Assembly: GCA_009783315.1 (NCBI GenBank) | Contig: WRHI01000001.1 | Span: forward strand, 1 to 64,000 | Direction of reading: 5' to 3' | DNA: 64,000 nucleotides | Source: Peptococcaceae bacterium | GTDB taxonomy: Bacteria > Bacillota > Desulfitobacteriia > Desulfitobacteriales > Syntrophobotulaceae | In this document: in pieces, positions 1-7,333 of the stretch | Numbering within the stretch: position 1 is the first letter of the stretch | Layout: each line of letters opens with the position of its first letter | Made by a program: the position numbers and the translations under genes | The notes under the pieces: generated by a model | Seen by the model: only the letters and a program-made list of their open reading frames with translations | Databases searched by the model: none | Told to the model about the DNA's origin: nothing

Positions 1-106
1 AGATGGGGATACGACCGACGATGAGATAACAAGAGCCGTATGACGCGAGAGTGTCACGTACGGTTCTGTGAGAGCCTGAGGGTGAAACTCCTTCGGGCTA
101 CTCGAC
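1..106 (+). mobile_element. Group II intron, 3' end (domains V and VI)
   Basis: Positions 33-66 form a textbook 34-nt group II intron domain V: the strand starts GAGCCGTA, closes with TACGGTTC, and has an inner GACGC/GTGTC helix capped by a GAGA tetraloop. The AGC catalytic triad is present. Positions 67-106 fold as a domain VI-like hairpin in which GAGAGCC pairs with GGCTACTC, leaving an unpaired A near 100 as candidate branch point. The intron should end close to 106 (..CGAC). The rest of the intron and any reverse transcriptase lie left of the window. The domain V match is direct sequence evidence; the exact 3' boundary is inferred. Confidence 0.85.
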
Positions 107-129
107 TAAGACAGCCTTGCGCTCTTTTT

Positions 130-262
130 CTGCTCCGATGCCCAAGAGCTGCTGCCGCCCCTCCCGCAAAGGCTTGGCGAACGCGCCTCACACCCCGCCC
201 AACCTCCGCCCCCTCTCCCCACCGCCCCCTCCTGCCCCTCCGGCTGGGGTCTGATCGGGGTT
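130..262 (+). repeat. Family B repeat fragment (partial copy of the 50.2-kb hairpin)
   Basis: GC-rich, C-biased stretch sharing two blocks with the right arm of the long hairpin at 50242-50486: GCAAAGGCTTGG, and the end block CTCCGGCTGGGGTCTGATC. The intervening sequence differs. No coding potential is convincing here. It begins shortly after the intron end. Confidence 0.6.
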
Positions 263-282
263 GATTCATGAGGCATTTTCAA

Positions 283-390
283 ACTCCCGGCTATCAGCAC
301 CGCTGATAGTTACCACCCCTAGCCCCCTCTCCTAACCCCTTCTCCTAATCCCTTCTCCTAATCCCTTCTCCAACCCCCTTCTCCTAATCC
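283..390 (+). repeat. Family C repeat fragment, interrupted
   Basis: Contains CTATCAGC..GCTGATAGTTACCA followed by C-rich runs of the type CCTTCTCCTAAT repeated several times. The same arrangement forms the arms of the inverted repeat at 20411-20690. The copy is interrupted at 390 by the 356-bp palindromic element and appears to resume at 747. Confidence 0.65.
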
Positions 391-746
391 GGGTGCATAT
401 TTAAAAAGTGCATGAACTGACGATAAGGATAAGCAGAGCTTTCTGCCGCGGTGTTTTCCCGCAGCTCAATGGTGAGTTGGAGGCAGATACCGCGCTGGCC
501 AGTAACAGGGACGCGTCAGGGGTTGGGGAGCGGCAGACTCCAAAAGCCCGCGTATTTTTCTCGCCTTTCGGGGGCTGCGTCGGGCGGTGAGGCGCTTGGA
601 GTCTGCCGCTCACCAAACCCTACCTTGGGACTGTTACGAGCCCACATAATATCCATCTCCATTCACCATTCGGTTGCTGGAGAACCCCGCAGTAGATATT
701 TCTATTTATTTTTTTGTCGCTTCCTGCACTTTTTAAATATGCACCC
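391..746. mobile_element. Palindromic MITE-like element, copy 1 (family A)
   Basis: The element starts with GGGTGCATATTTAAAAAGTG and ends with its reverse complement, so it has at least 22-bp terminal inverted repeats. The interior is a large imperfect palindrome whose half-sites read GACTCCAAAAGCC and GGCGCTTGGAGTC. The 9-bp TCCTAATCC flanks both sides (382-390 and 747-755), as expected for a target duplication, although the left flank is itself repetitive. There is no transposase. A second copy in inverted orientation lies at 57060-57357. Non-autonomous mobility is an inference. Confidence 0.75.
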
Positions 747-861
747 TCCTAATCCCTAACGGTTGCGGATATCGCCTCCGCTAGGGTATACTTAAAACAG
801 GCGCACACTTCTGAGGAATAAGGAGATAGAAGGATAAGATGTTCAGAAGGCTAGGAACGCA

Positions 862-1380
862 ATGAACGGTTTTCTCTTGTTGATTCCGCTGTTCTTGATC
901 AGATACGGCTTGTTGTACGCCATGAGCAAGGACGCTTTCAGCCGGGCCGCTTTTGTTCCTCCGATGGTTGGGCGCAAGAAGATTATTCTTCGGCTCAATC
1001 AGTTTTCAACCATCGGTTTTTTCGTGTATCTGCTTTTTGTTCGTGTTATTCTGGGATCGTTTCTGTTTTATCTGGGCATATTCATCTATAGCGCCGGCAT
1101 AGTGCTGCATGCCGTTTCGACAGTAAATTACGCGGCTCCGGCGGAAAACGGCCTCAACACCAACGGCCTTTACAGGGTTTCCCGCAACCCAATGTATGTG
1201 GCGTATTTTGTTTTTTTCCTGGGGTGCGTATTCCTCACGCAATCCCTTGTGTTGCTGGTGTTGCTTCTGGTCTTTCAAGTAACGAACCATTGGCTTATCC
1301 TGGCGGAGGAAAGATGGTGCGTCGCTGAGTTTGGAGAGGTTTATATTCAATACATGAAAAAAGCAAGGCGCTACTTGTAG
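862..1380 (+). CDS. Isoprenylcysteine carboxyl methyltransferase (ICMT)-like membrane protein
   Basis: A 172-residue membrane protein with four or five hydrophobic segments. The C-terminal half carries the hallmark of the ICMT/PEMT methyltransferase fold: GLYRVSRNPMYVAYF around residues 107-121, then EERWCVAEFGEVYIQYM around 149-165. In the family these segments bind S-adenosylmethionine and the membrane substrate. Bacterial members have various or unknown substrates, so prenyl-cysteine is not implied. It starts with ATG at 862, downstream of the repeat cluster, and stands alone. The next gene begins 150 bp away. Confidence 0.75.
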   Translation: MNGFLLLIPLFLIRYGLLYAMSKDAFSRAAFVPPMVGRKKIILRLNQFSTIGFFVYLLFVRVILGSFLFYLGIFIYSAGIVLHAVSTVNYAAPAENGLNTNGLYRVSRNPMYVAYFVFFLGCVFLTQSLVLLVLLLVFQVTNHWLILAEERWCVAEFGEVYIQYMKKARRYL

Positions 1381-1393
1381 ACTATGGCCAATG

Positions 1394-1440
1394 GGACAAC
1401 AGTATCAGGTAAGCATTATCAACGAGTTGATACTTGACAA
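1394..1440 (+). repeat. Short interspersed repeat with GTATCA..TGATAC arms
   Basis: Reads GGACAACAGTATCAG, a short spacer, then GTTGATACTTGACAA. The same outer blocks recur at 33034-33066, and the right half recurs at 44551-44563. The GTATCA/TGATAC arms can pair. Its closing TTGACAATGGA joins the heptamer repeat type seen elsewhere in the window. Confidence 0.5.
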
Positions 1441-1456
1441 TGGATTGTGTCCGGCA

Positions 1457-1485
1457 TTGACACATCAAAAAATGTGTATCATAAT
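1457..1485 (+). promoter_or_regulatory. Candidate sigma-A promoter of ridA
   Basis: TTGACA (1457-1462), a 17-bp spacer, then CATAAT (1480-1485). It lies 48 bp before the ridA start. GTGTAT (1474-1479) and ATACAC (1489-1494) form an inverted repeat over the -10 region that could be an operator; that is inference. Confidence 0.6.
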
Positions 1486-1532
1486 AACATACACTTTCAA
1501 ATCAAAATATAAACCCAAAAGGAGTCCTTCCC

Positions 1533-1937
1533 ATGCCACAAGCGGTTAAAACTTCACAAGCCCCCACAGCTATCGGCCCCTACTCCCAAGGTATTATCAC
1601 CGGGAACTTCGTGTATACTTCCGGGCAGATCCCCCTTGATCCCAACAACGGCCGGATGGCTGCCGACATCAAGCAAGCAACCAAACGTTCGCTGGAAAAC
1701 ATCAAAGCTGTTTTAGATGAAGCCGGATCCGGATTGGACAGAATCGTTAAAACCACCGTATACTTAAAAGATATGGCCGATTTTCAGGCGATGAACGAAG
1801 TCTACGCCACTTATTTCCAAGAACCTTTCCCGGCTCGGTCATGTGTACAGGTGGCCAAATTGCCTTTGGACGCCTTGGTCGAGATTGAGGCGATAGCCGT
1901 GACAATGGACAATGGACAATGGACAATGGACAATTGA
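1533..1937 (+). CDS. ridA: RidA family reactive intermediate deaminase
   Basis: RidA proteins hydrolyse reactive enamine/imine intermediates made by PLP enzymes, as cytosolic trimers. Family signatures are clear: TAIGPYSQGI (residues 12-21), YTSGQIPLDP (28-37), the substrate-binding Arg in FPARSCVQV near 102, and the closing VEIEAIAV (117-124). AAAGGAGTCC precedes the ATG by the usual distance. The usual protein ends near residue 125. Here the frame runs on for nine codons into a TGGACAA heptamer repeat, adding DNGQWTMDN. That tail is repeat-derived and unlikely to matter for catalysis. Confidence 0.95.
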   Translation: MPQAVKTSQAPTAIGPYSQGIITGNFVYTSGQIPLDPNNGRMAADIKQATKRSLENIKAVLDEAGSGLDRIVKTTVYLKDMADFQAMNEVYATYFQEPFPARSCVQVAKLPLDALVEIEAIAVTMDNGQWTMDN

Positions 1938-1950
1938 CAATGGACAATGG
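1901..1950 (+). repeat. Heptamer tandem repeat (TGGACAA)n
   Basis: About six direct copies of a 7-bp unit, TGGACAA, with one TTGACAA variant. The first five lie inside the 3' end of ridA. Related arrays occur at 24369-24436 and 25305-25372 in the opposite orientation, and scattered units near 33.0-33.2 kb and 44.55 kb. Confidence 0.85.
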
Positions 1951-2027
1951 GGACAAGAGGCAATGGGCAGGCTGATATCCTTCAGCCTGTGGACCAATGG
2001 ACAATGGCGAGATTGGAGAGTGGGTCG

Positions 2028-2055
2028 TTGACGATCATTTGGCAACCCTTAATAT
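2028..2055 (+). promoter_or_regulatory. Weak candidate promoter upstream of glnS
   Basis: TTGACG (2028-2033), a 16-bp spacer, then TAATAT (2050-2055). It is the only sigma-A-like pair between ridA and glnS and is not close to consensus. Confidence 0.3.
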
Positions 2056-2104
2056 TAAAGGCTCTGGGATGGTCTAATGTCTAGAACTTAAGGAGGTCCT
2101 CAAT

Positions 2105-3862
2105 ATTAATAGTGAAACCAATTCTAATTTCTTGCGAACCTTGATTGCGGGCGACCTGAAAGAAGGCCGCCATGGCGGTCGTGTGCAAACACGTTTTCCG
2201 CCGGAGCCTAACGGTTATCTGCATATTGGTCATGCTAAGTCCATCTGCCTTAATTTTGGCTTGGCCCAAGAGTTTGACGGCCTGTGCAGCCTTCGTTTTG
2301 ACGACACCAATCCCGCTAAGGAAGACGTTGAGTATGTTAATTCCATTAAGGAAGATGTGCGTTGGCTCGGTTTTTCTTGGGGAACACAGGAATATTTCGC
2401 TTCTGACTATTTTGAACAACTGTATGATTTGGCCCTGCGCCTGATTGGTGACGGCGATGCTTATATCTGTGATCTTACACCCGAAGAGATCCGCCGCACC
2501 CGCGGCACGCTTACGGCCCCGGGTCAGGAGAGTCCCTTCCGCGGCCGTTCCGTTCCCGAAAACCTTGATTTGTTCGCGCGTATGCGCGCCGGCGAGTTCG
2601 CCGCGGGCAGCAAAGTTCTGCGGGCCAAGATTGATATGGGCTCTCCTAATTTGAATATGCGCGATCCTGTGCTGTATCGCGTGCTGCACGCGTCTCATCA
2701 CCGCACCGGCGACTCTTGGTGTTTGTATCCTTTGTATGATTTTGCCCATCCGCTGTCTGACGCGCTGGAAGGTGTGACACATTCCTTGTGCACACTGGAA
2801 TTTGAAGATCACCGACCTCTTTATGACTGGCTTGTGGACAGGCTTTTTCCAGAGGATCGGCGCCCCCGCCAATATGAATTTGCCCGGTTGGACATGACCC
2901 AAACGGTTATGAGCAAACGTAAGCTGCGCCAGTTGGTTGAAGACAATGTTGTCTCCGGCTGGGATGATCCTCGTATGCCGACTCTGTCCGGGTTACGCCG
3001 GCGGGGTTATTCCCCTTCAGCCATCCGGGCGTTCTGCGAGCGTATCGGGGTAGCACGCGCCAACAGCGTTGTCGATGTCGCCATGTTGGAGCATTGCGTG
3101 CGGGAGGAACTGAATCTGTCCGCCAAACGTGTCATGGCTGTGCTGGAGCCTCTTAAACTGGTTATTACCAATTATCCGGAAGGGCGTTATGAGAAGCTGA
3201 TCGCCGACAACAACCCCGAAGATCCGTCTGCGGGTACGCGGGAAATTGTTTTTGGCCGCGAGTTGTTTATTGAGCAGGCTGATTTTCTGGAAGATCCACC
3301 CAACAAGTTTTTTCGACTGAAACCAGGTGGGGAAGTGCGCCTTAAACACGCTTACATCATACGCTGCGACCATGTTGTCAAAGACACCGGCGGCGCCGTC
3401 AGCGAAATCCATTGCACTTACGATCCCGACAGCAAAACCGGTGGCGCCACAAGCGGCCGAAAGGTTAAGGGCACCCTGCATTGGGTGGCGCGGGATCACG
3501 CTTTGCCGGCGGAAATCCGCCTTTATAACTGCCTCTTCACGGAAACCATGGCCCCCCCAGAAATCCTGTCGGCAGCATCGGCGGACGAAACAGCAGAGAA
3601 CGCTGTCTTGGGTTTTAACCCCCAGTCTCTGGTTTGTTTACAAGGTTGGGTGGAAGCCAGTCTTCGTGACGCCACTTACGAGGATCGCTTCCAGTTCCTG
3701 CGCCAGGGTTATTTCTGTCTGGATACCAAAAACACGCCGGACGATAATGACGGGGAAAAGGACGCGTTTGACGCTGCAACTTCGCCTGCTGTCACCGCCA
3801 CAGACTTGGTGTTTAACCGTATTGTCAGTCTGCGGGACAGCTATAATACCCACAGAAAATAG
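2105..3862 (+). CDS. glnS: Glutaminyl-tRNA synthetase, probable ATT start
   Basis: Class I synthetase that charges tRNA-Gln directly. It shows the HIGH motif (GYLHIGHAK, residues 36-44 from the proposed start), a KMSKS-type VMSKR loop near 268-272, and full length (585 aa). The first canonical start is TTG at 2132, 35 bp past a strong AGGAGG (2091-2096), which is too far. In the same frame the codons from 2105 read [11 protein letters not shown], matching the usual GlnRS lead-in SNF(I/L)R. ATT at 2105 is 8 bp from AGGAGG, so I take ATT as the start. Most Bacillota use GatCAB instead, so GlnRS here is notable. A terminator follows. Confidence 0.93.
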   Translation: MNSETNSNFLRTLIAGDLKEGRHGGRVQTRFPPEPNGYLHIGHAKSICLNFGLAQEFDGLCSLRFDDTNPAKEDVEYVNSIKEDVRWLGFSWGTQEYFASDYFEQLYDLALRLIGDGDAYICDLTPEEIRRTRGTLTAPGQESPFRGRSVPENLDLFARMRAGEFAAGSKVLRAKIDMGSPNLNMRDPVLYRVLHASHHRTGDSWCLYPLYDFAHPLSDALEGVTHSLCTLEFEDHRPLYDWLVDRLFPEDRRPRQYEFARLDMTQTVMSKRKLRQLVEDNVVSGWDDPRMPTLSGLRRRGYSPSAIRAFCERIGVARANSVVDVAMLEHCVREELNLSAKRVMAVLEPLKLVITNYPEGRYEKLIADNNPEDPSAGTREIVFGRELFIEQADFLEDPPNKFFRLKPGGEVRLKHAYIIRCDHVVKDTGGAVSEIHCTYDPDSKTGGATSGRKVKGTLHWVARDHALPAEIRLYNCLFTETMAPPEILSAASADETAENAVLGFNPQSLVCLQGWVEASLRDATYEDRFQFLRQGYFCLDTKNTPDDNDGEKDAFDAATSPAVTATDLVFNRIVSLRDSYNTHRK

Positions 3863-3879
3863 AGACACGACACAAACAC

Positions 3880-3914
3880 AAAGAGGACGTCCCAATCATG
3901 GGCGCCCTCTTTAG
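3880..3914 (+). terminator. Rho-independent terminator after glnS
   Basis: AAAGAGGACGTCCC pairs with GGGCGCCCTCTTT around an AATCAT loop, starting 18 bp past the glnS stop. The T-run is short. Confidence 0.65.
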
Positions 3915-3988
3915 TAATAAACCATATAACCGATCTGTGCTCAGCCACGCTGATGACAATCAGCAGTGCTGATCACATTCAGTCATAG

Positions 3989-4186
3989 TTAGATCTTCTG
4001 TCCGTTTTTCAGGCTTTCTTCGGCAAAGCGAACTAAACGTTTTGTCATTTCGCCACCAACGGATCCGTTTTCACGGGAAGTGATGTCCGGACCAAGTTTT
4101 GCGTGCAATTCGTTAGCCACTTCATACTTGAGCTGATCCAAAGCGCCTGTGCTGCCAGGAGCCGCACTTTGACGTGTATTAGCCAT
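3989..4186 (-). CDS. Alpha/beta-type small acid-soluble spore protein (SASP)
   Basis: A 65-residue protein that coats forespore DNA and protects it from UV and heat. Family marks are LKYEVANELH (residues 18-27), which holds the GPR cleavage site after the conserved Glu, and the C-terminal NGSVGGEMTKRLVRFAE region. The frame is open further upstream, but the ATG at 4186 follows AAAGGAGGG at correct spacing and gives the usual SASP length. A sigma-G-type promoter lies at 4228-4257. The cognate protease gene gpr is at 29.4-30.4 kb. Confidence 0.95.
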   Translation of the reverse strand: MANTRQSAAPGSTGALDQLKYEVANELHAKLGPDITSRENGSVGGEMTKRLVRFAEESLKNGQKI

Positions 4187-4227
4187 GTCGTTTTCCCTCC
4201 TTTTACGGCAAATTATCGTAACAGGCT

Positions 4228-4257
4228 TATTATCTGTGTTCGTTCTAAAAATACTCA
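4228..4257 (-). promoter_or_regulatory. Candidate sigma-G promoter of the SASP gene
   Basis: Read on the minus strand: TGAGTA (4257-4252), a 17-bp spacer, GATAATA (4234-4228). This matches the sigma-G consensus TGAATA / CATACTA at 5 of 6 and 5 of 7 positions, about 40 bp before the start codon. Confidence 0.6.
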
Positions 4258-4377
4258 GGTAAATCTTGATAATGGTGTATAATAAAAGGCAACTGACACA
4301 ATTCTTGCAGTTTTGTTTAGTATACGTTCTCGGCAGCAGCCCACTCTTTATCATTATCAACAAAAGGAGCCATTGTC

Positions 4378-4968
4378 ATGCCTGAACCGGCATCGGAAGT
4401 TCAGCCTCCGTCGATGATTCAGCTTACACGTAAGGATTTCATACTGAGTCTGGCGCTGACGACGCTGTTGTGTCTTGTTGCCTCTGGCTTGATTTTACTG
4501 TTTGCGCCTGTCACTATTATCGACCATTTGCTGATGCTGATGGCAGGCGCGCCGTCAACAACCCTGGATTATGTTCTGATCATTTTTTTCCCGGCGACAA
4601 TGATCACTCTGGAATGGCTGATTTTTCGTTATGTCCCACACCGTTATTGGTTTGAACCCATCAACGATCAATTGGCTCAAAGATTCAACATAGCTGAACT
4701 CGCGCTGATTTTCGCCGTAGGCGCCGTCAGCGAAGAACTGCTTTTTCGTGGCGTGCTGCAAAACCTTTTCGGGTTCTGGGCCGCGACTGTTCTTTTTGTG
4801 CTCATTCATGTGCGTTACCTGAAGCGGCCTGCGCTCCTCGCCGTCATACTTGCCTTGGCTTGCGGTTTGGGCGGCGTGTATCTGCTCTGCGGCAAGCTTT
4901 GGGTCACGATTCTATGTCATTTTTTGCTCAACATTGGCGCTATTCTGATGCTGAAAAAGCGAATTTGA
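4378..4968 (+). CDS. CPBP family intramembrane metalloprotease
   Basis: A 196-residue polytopic membrane protein with the three CPBP (Abi/Rce1-like) motifs: EELLFRGVL (about residues 119-127), FVLIH (about 140-144) and a final CHFLLN (about 180-185). In the family the two Glu and the His/Asn residues bind zinc or act in catalysis within the membrane. Substrates in bacteria are mostly unknown. A ribosome site (AAAGGAGCC) precedes the ATG at 4378. It is divergent from the SASP gene. Confidence 0.85.
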   Translation: MPEPASEVQPPSMIQLTRKDFILSLALTTLLCLVASGLILLFAPVTIIDHLLMLMAGAPSTTLDYVLIIFFPATMITLEWLIFRYVPHRYWFEPINDQLAQRFNIAELALIFAVGAVSEELLFRGVLQNLFGFWAATVLFVLIHVRYLKRPALLAVILALACGLGGVYLLCGKLWVTILCHFLLNIGAILMLKKRI

Positions 4969-5042
4969 TCAAATCGGAGCGATATGATAAGATAACTCTC
5001 ATGCATTAAACAAAAGAAACATCAGAAGAGGAGAGATCGAAC

Positions 5043-6308
5043 GTGCCAGGACCGCTGCCCTTTGATTATGAAGCAATAAAAAAAATAGCTCAAACCTATG
5101 CTACCCCTTTTTACATCTACGATGAACAGGCCATCCGCGTCAACGTCCGGCGATTTCTAAAAGCCTTTGACTGGCTGCCGTTCAAGCAATATTTCGCTGT
5201 CAAGGCCACACCGAACCCACACATTATGAAACTGTTGCACGAGGAAGGGATCGGCGCCGACTGCAGCACGTTGGCCGAACTGGTTTTGGCTGAAAGGATC
5301 GGTCTCAAGGGCAGCGAAATCATGTTTTCGTCGAACAACACCCCTGCCGAAGATTACATCAAAGCACGGGAACTGGGTGCCTACATCAATCTTGATGATA
5401 TCAGTCAACTCGACTATCTTGAACGCGTCGCCGGTCTGCCTAACATCATCAGCTTCCGTTTCAATCCCGGCGCCGGATTCATTGAAGGCAACGCCATTAT
5501 CGGCAAACCGGAGGAAGCGAAATGGGGATTGACAAAAGAACAAATCTTCCAGGCTTACGCCTTAGCGCAACAGAAGGGCGTCACGCGGTTCGGTCTGCAC
5601 ACTATGGTTGTCTCCAACGAAATCAACGTCGATAACCTCATTCAAACCGCACGGATTATGTTTGAACTGGCCGCGGAACTCTGCCACAAACTGTCCATTC
5701 GTCTGGAATATATCAATCTGGGCGGCGGCGTCGGTATCCCGTACCACCCGGAAGAACACCCTGTGGATATAGAAGAATGGAGCCGGTCTGTCCGCCGGTA
5801 TTACGAGAATATCATTATCCCCGCCGGTATCGATGAAGACATTTCAAAGAACGGGGACAGAACTATGGCACTTGCCACTGAATGCGGCCGGGTCATCACC
5901 GGACCTTACGGCTATCTTGTTTGCAGCGTTTTGCACAAAAAAGCCATCTACAAAAATTACGTCGGTCTGGACGCCTGCATGGCCGATCTCATGCGCCCCG
6001 GCATGTACGGCGCTTATCATCACTTAACCGTACCGGGCAAAGAAACCGCGCCATGCGACTGTTGTTACGACGTCATCGGCGGGCTCTGCGAAAATAACGA
6101 CAAATTCGCCATCGACCGTCTGCTGCCCCACATTGACCGCGGTGATTTTGTCGTCATTCATGACGCGGGCGCCCACGGACGGGCCATGGGGTTCAATTAC
6201 AACGGCAAGCTGCGCACCAAAGAGCTCCTGCTGAAACCGGACGGCAGCGTCGAAATGATAAGAAGAGCCGAAACCCTTGATGATCTTTTTGCCACCTTTG
6301 ATTTTTAA
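5043..6308 (+). CDS. lysA: Diaminopimelate decarboxylase
   Basis: Fold-type III PLP enzyme that converts meso-diaminopimelate to lysine. AVKATPN (residues 52-58) holds the PLP lysine, K54. The glycine-rich phosphate loop NLGGGVGIPYHPEEHP, the ECGRVITGPYGYLV segment and the closing HDAGAHGRAMGFNYNG agree with LysA. Length (421 aa) is normal. The start is GTG at 5043, preceded by AGAGGAGAGA. Other fold-type III decarboxylases are an alternative, but the motifs fit LysA best. The gap to the CPBP gene is 74 bp, too short for a lysine riboswitch. Confidence 0.88.
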   Translation: MPGPLPFDYEAIKKIAQTYATPFYIYDEQAIRVNVRRFLKAFDWLPFKQYFAVKATPNPHIMKLLHEEGIGADCSTLAELVLAERIGLKGSEIMFSSNNTPAEDYIKARELGAYINLDDISQLDYLERVAGLPNIISFRFNPGAGFIEGNAIIGKPEEAKWGLTKEQIFQAYALAQQKGVTRFGLHTMVVSNEINVDNLIQTARIMFELAAELCHKLSIRLEYINLGGGVGIPYHPEEHPVDIEEWSRSVRRYYENIIIPAGIDEDISKNGDRTMALATECGRVITGPYGYLVCSVLHKKAIYKNYVGLDACMADLMRPGMYGAYHHLTVPGKETAPCDCCYDVIGGLCENNDKFAIDRLLPHIDRGDFVVIHDAGAHGRAMGFNYNGKLRTKELLLKPDGSVEMIRRAETLDDLFATFDF

Positions 6309-6312
6309 TCCC

Positions 6313-6516
6313 TTACAGACCTCTCGTCAAGTGGCAGCAGTTCCCAACACCGTTTGAACAGGAACAATAACCTTTGATGCAGCAATTCACACAGCAGAGA
6401 TTTAGTTCCCGGCAACGGGCGCAACGCCGGTCTTTTTCCTGTCGACCGTCTTGCTGCTCATTTTGCCTTTTTGCGCAATCATTCACCTTCAGAGTCATTG
6501 TCTTCTTCATAGTCAT
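6313..6516 (-). CDS. Small cysteine-rich protein of unknown function
   Basis: A 67-residue reading frame starting at the ATG at 6516, 6 bp after GGAGAG. The C-terminal half has about eleven cysteines (CARC, LCCVNCC, CSCS, NCC), suggesting metal binding or disulfides. Its 5' end overlaps the 3' end of the 90-residue gene upstream, so translation may be coupled. I do not recognise the family. In-frame ATGs at 6537, 6522 and 6510 are other possible starts. Confidence 0.5.
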   Translation of the reverse strand: MTMKKTMTLKVNDCAKRQNEQQDGRQEKDRRCARCRELNLCCVNCCIKGYCSCSNGVGNCCHLTRGL

Positions 6517-6751
6517 ATCCATCTCTCCATTTGTCACATTTAACTAAAATTGAACCGCAAACGATCACCAACCCGAGCAGCCCAATGAAACCTATAGCAG
6601 CTAAAATCCAGAATTTTCCATATCGGCGGCGTTCATTTTCGATTTCGTTATGCCAGTCTTCACGAGTGCTTTCCTGAATCATTTCATGACCGCAACAGCT
6701 AAAGCCGCAATGATTATGGCTAAAAAGAATCCCTTTTTGGCAACAACTCAT
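6479..6751 (-). CDS. Small single-pass membrane protein, Cys/His-rich N-terminus
   Basis: A 90-residue protein. Residues 1-22 are Cys/His-rich (SCCQKG, HNHCGFSCCGHE). A charged stretch follows, then one membrane segment of about 22 residues (FWILAAIGFIGLLGLVIVCG) near 47-66 and an acidic tail. GAAATGAGAAGGAG-like sequence precedes the ATG. It overlaps the next gene by about 38 bp. Function unknown. Confidence 0.55.
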   Translation of the reverse strand: MSCCQKGILFSHNHCGFSCCGHEMIQESTREDWHNEIENERRRYGKFWILAAIGFIGLLGLVIVCGSILVKCDKWRDGYDYEEDNDSEGE

Positions 6752-7333
6752 TTTTTCATTTCTCCTTCGTTTTCAATTGACTAAATAGTGGTTTTATAGT
6801 AATAATCTTGGCCTCTACTCCACTATATGGACAAATAATCGCATTTGTTCATAATATGTCTGTTTAATTCGCGTATTTTTTCGCGCGCCTTTGCGGTTTA
6901 TCAAGCACACAGCGGCTAATCCCGCTCCTCTGACGGCCTTATTATCTGGATATTTTTGCTTTCTGTTTTTTTGTTGCTTTCTGTGGCTGAGTCAGTTAAA
7001 CTACAAGTATGGATTACTCTCTTTTTCACATGTTTCAATGGAAATGCTATGGGTTTCGCGCAAATTTCATCATTTCCGCAGAGGGCAATGGCTGGACAGG
7101 CTTTTTTATATGACAAGAACGTGCCACGAATTAGCGGCAGCAAGAACAACGCAAATCATCATCGAAAAGAGGTGCCAGTCGGTTTATTGGATCCAAATCC
7201 TGTCTAAATCCGTTAACCCTATCATATCTATCAGATGGACTCATTTATTTGACTCTCTTTCTTGCCTGTTCGCCTTATTCCGGAGAACACATGGACCCCT
7301 AATTTACAGCATTAATGAGGAGATGAAGAGAAC
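6752..7333. other. Intergenic stretch without a convincing gene
   Basis: AT-rich near 6770-6880. Short open frames occur on both strands, including one of 148 codons from 6891, but they have atypical composition, no ribosome site and no recognisable family. The only clear signal is GAGGAGATGAAGA at 7318-7330, which serves the following protease gene. Confidence 0.5.

Noticed and set aside
401-759. Open frames of 60-102 codons inside the palindromic elements
   Set aside because: They differ between the two copies and are mirrored by the palindrome. No protein family fits.
2081-2902. 273-codon minus-strand open frame within glnS
   Set aside because: It lies wholly opposite conserved GlnRS sequence and has no ribosome site or domain.
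3915-3988. Stem-loops after the SASP gene (CAGC/GCTG repeats) as its terminator
   Set aside because: Several short alternative stems but no T-run on the minus strand; too ambiguous to call.
4969-5042. Lysine riboswitch before lysA
   Set aside because: The gap is only 74 bp and no lysine-element core is seen.
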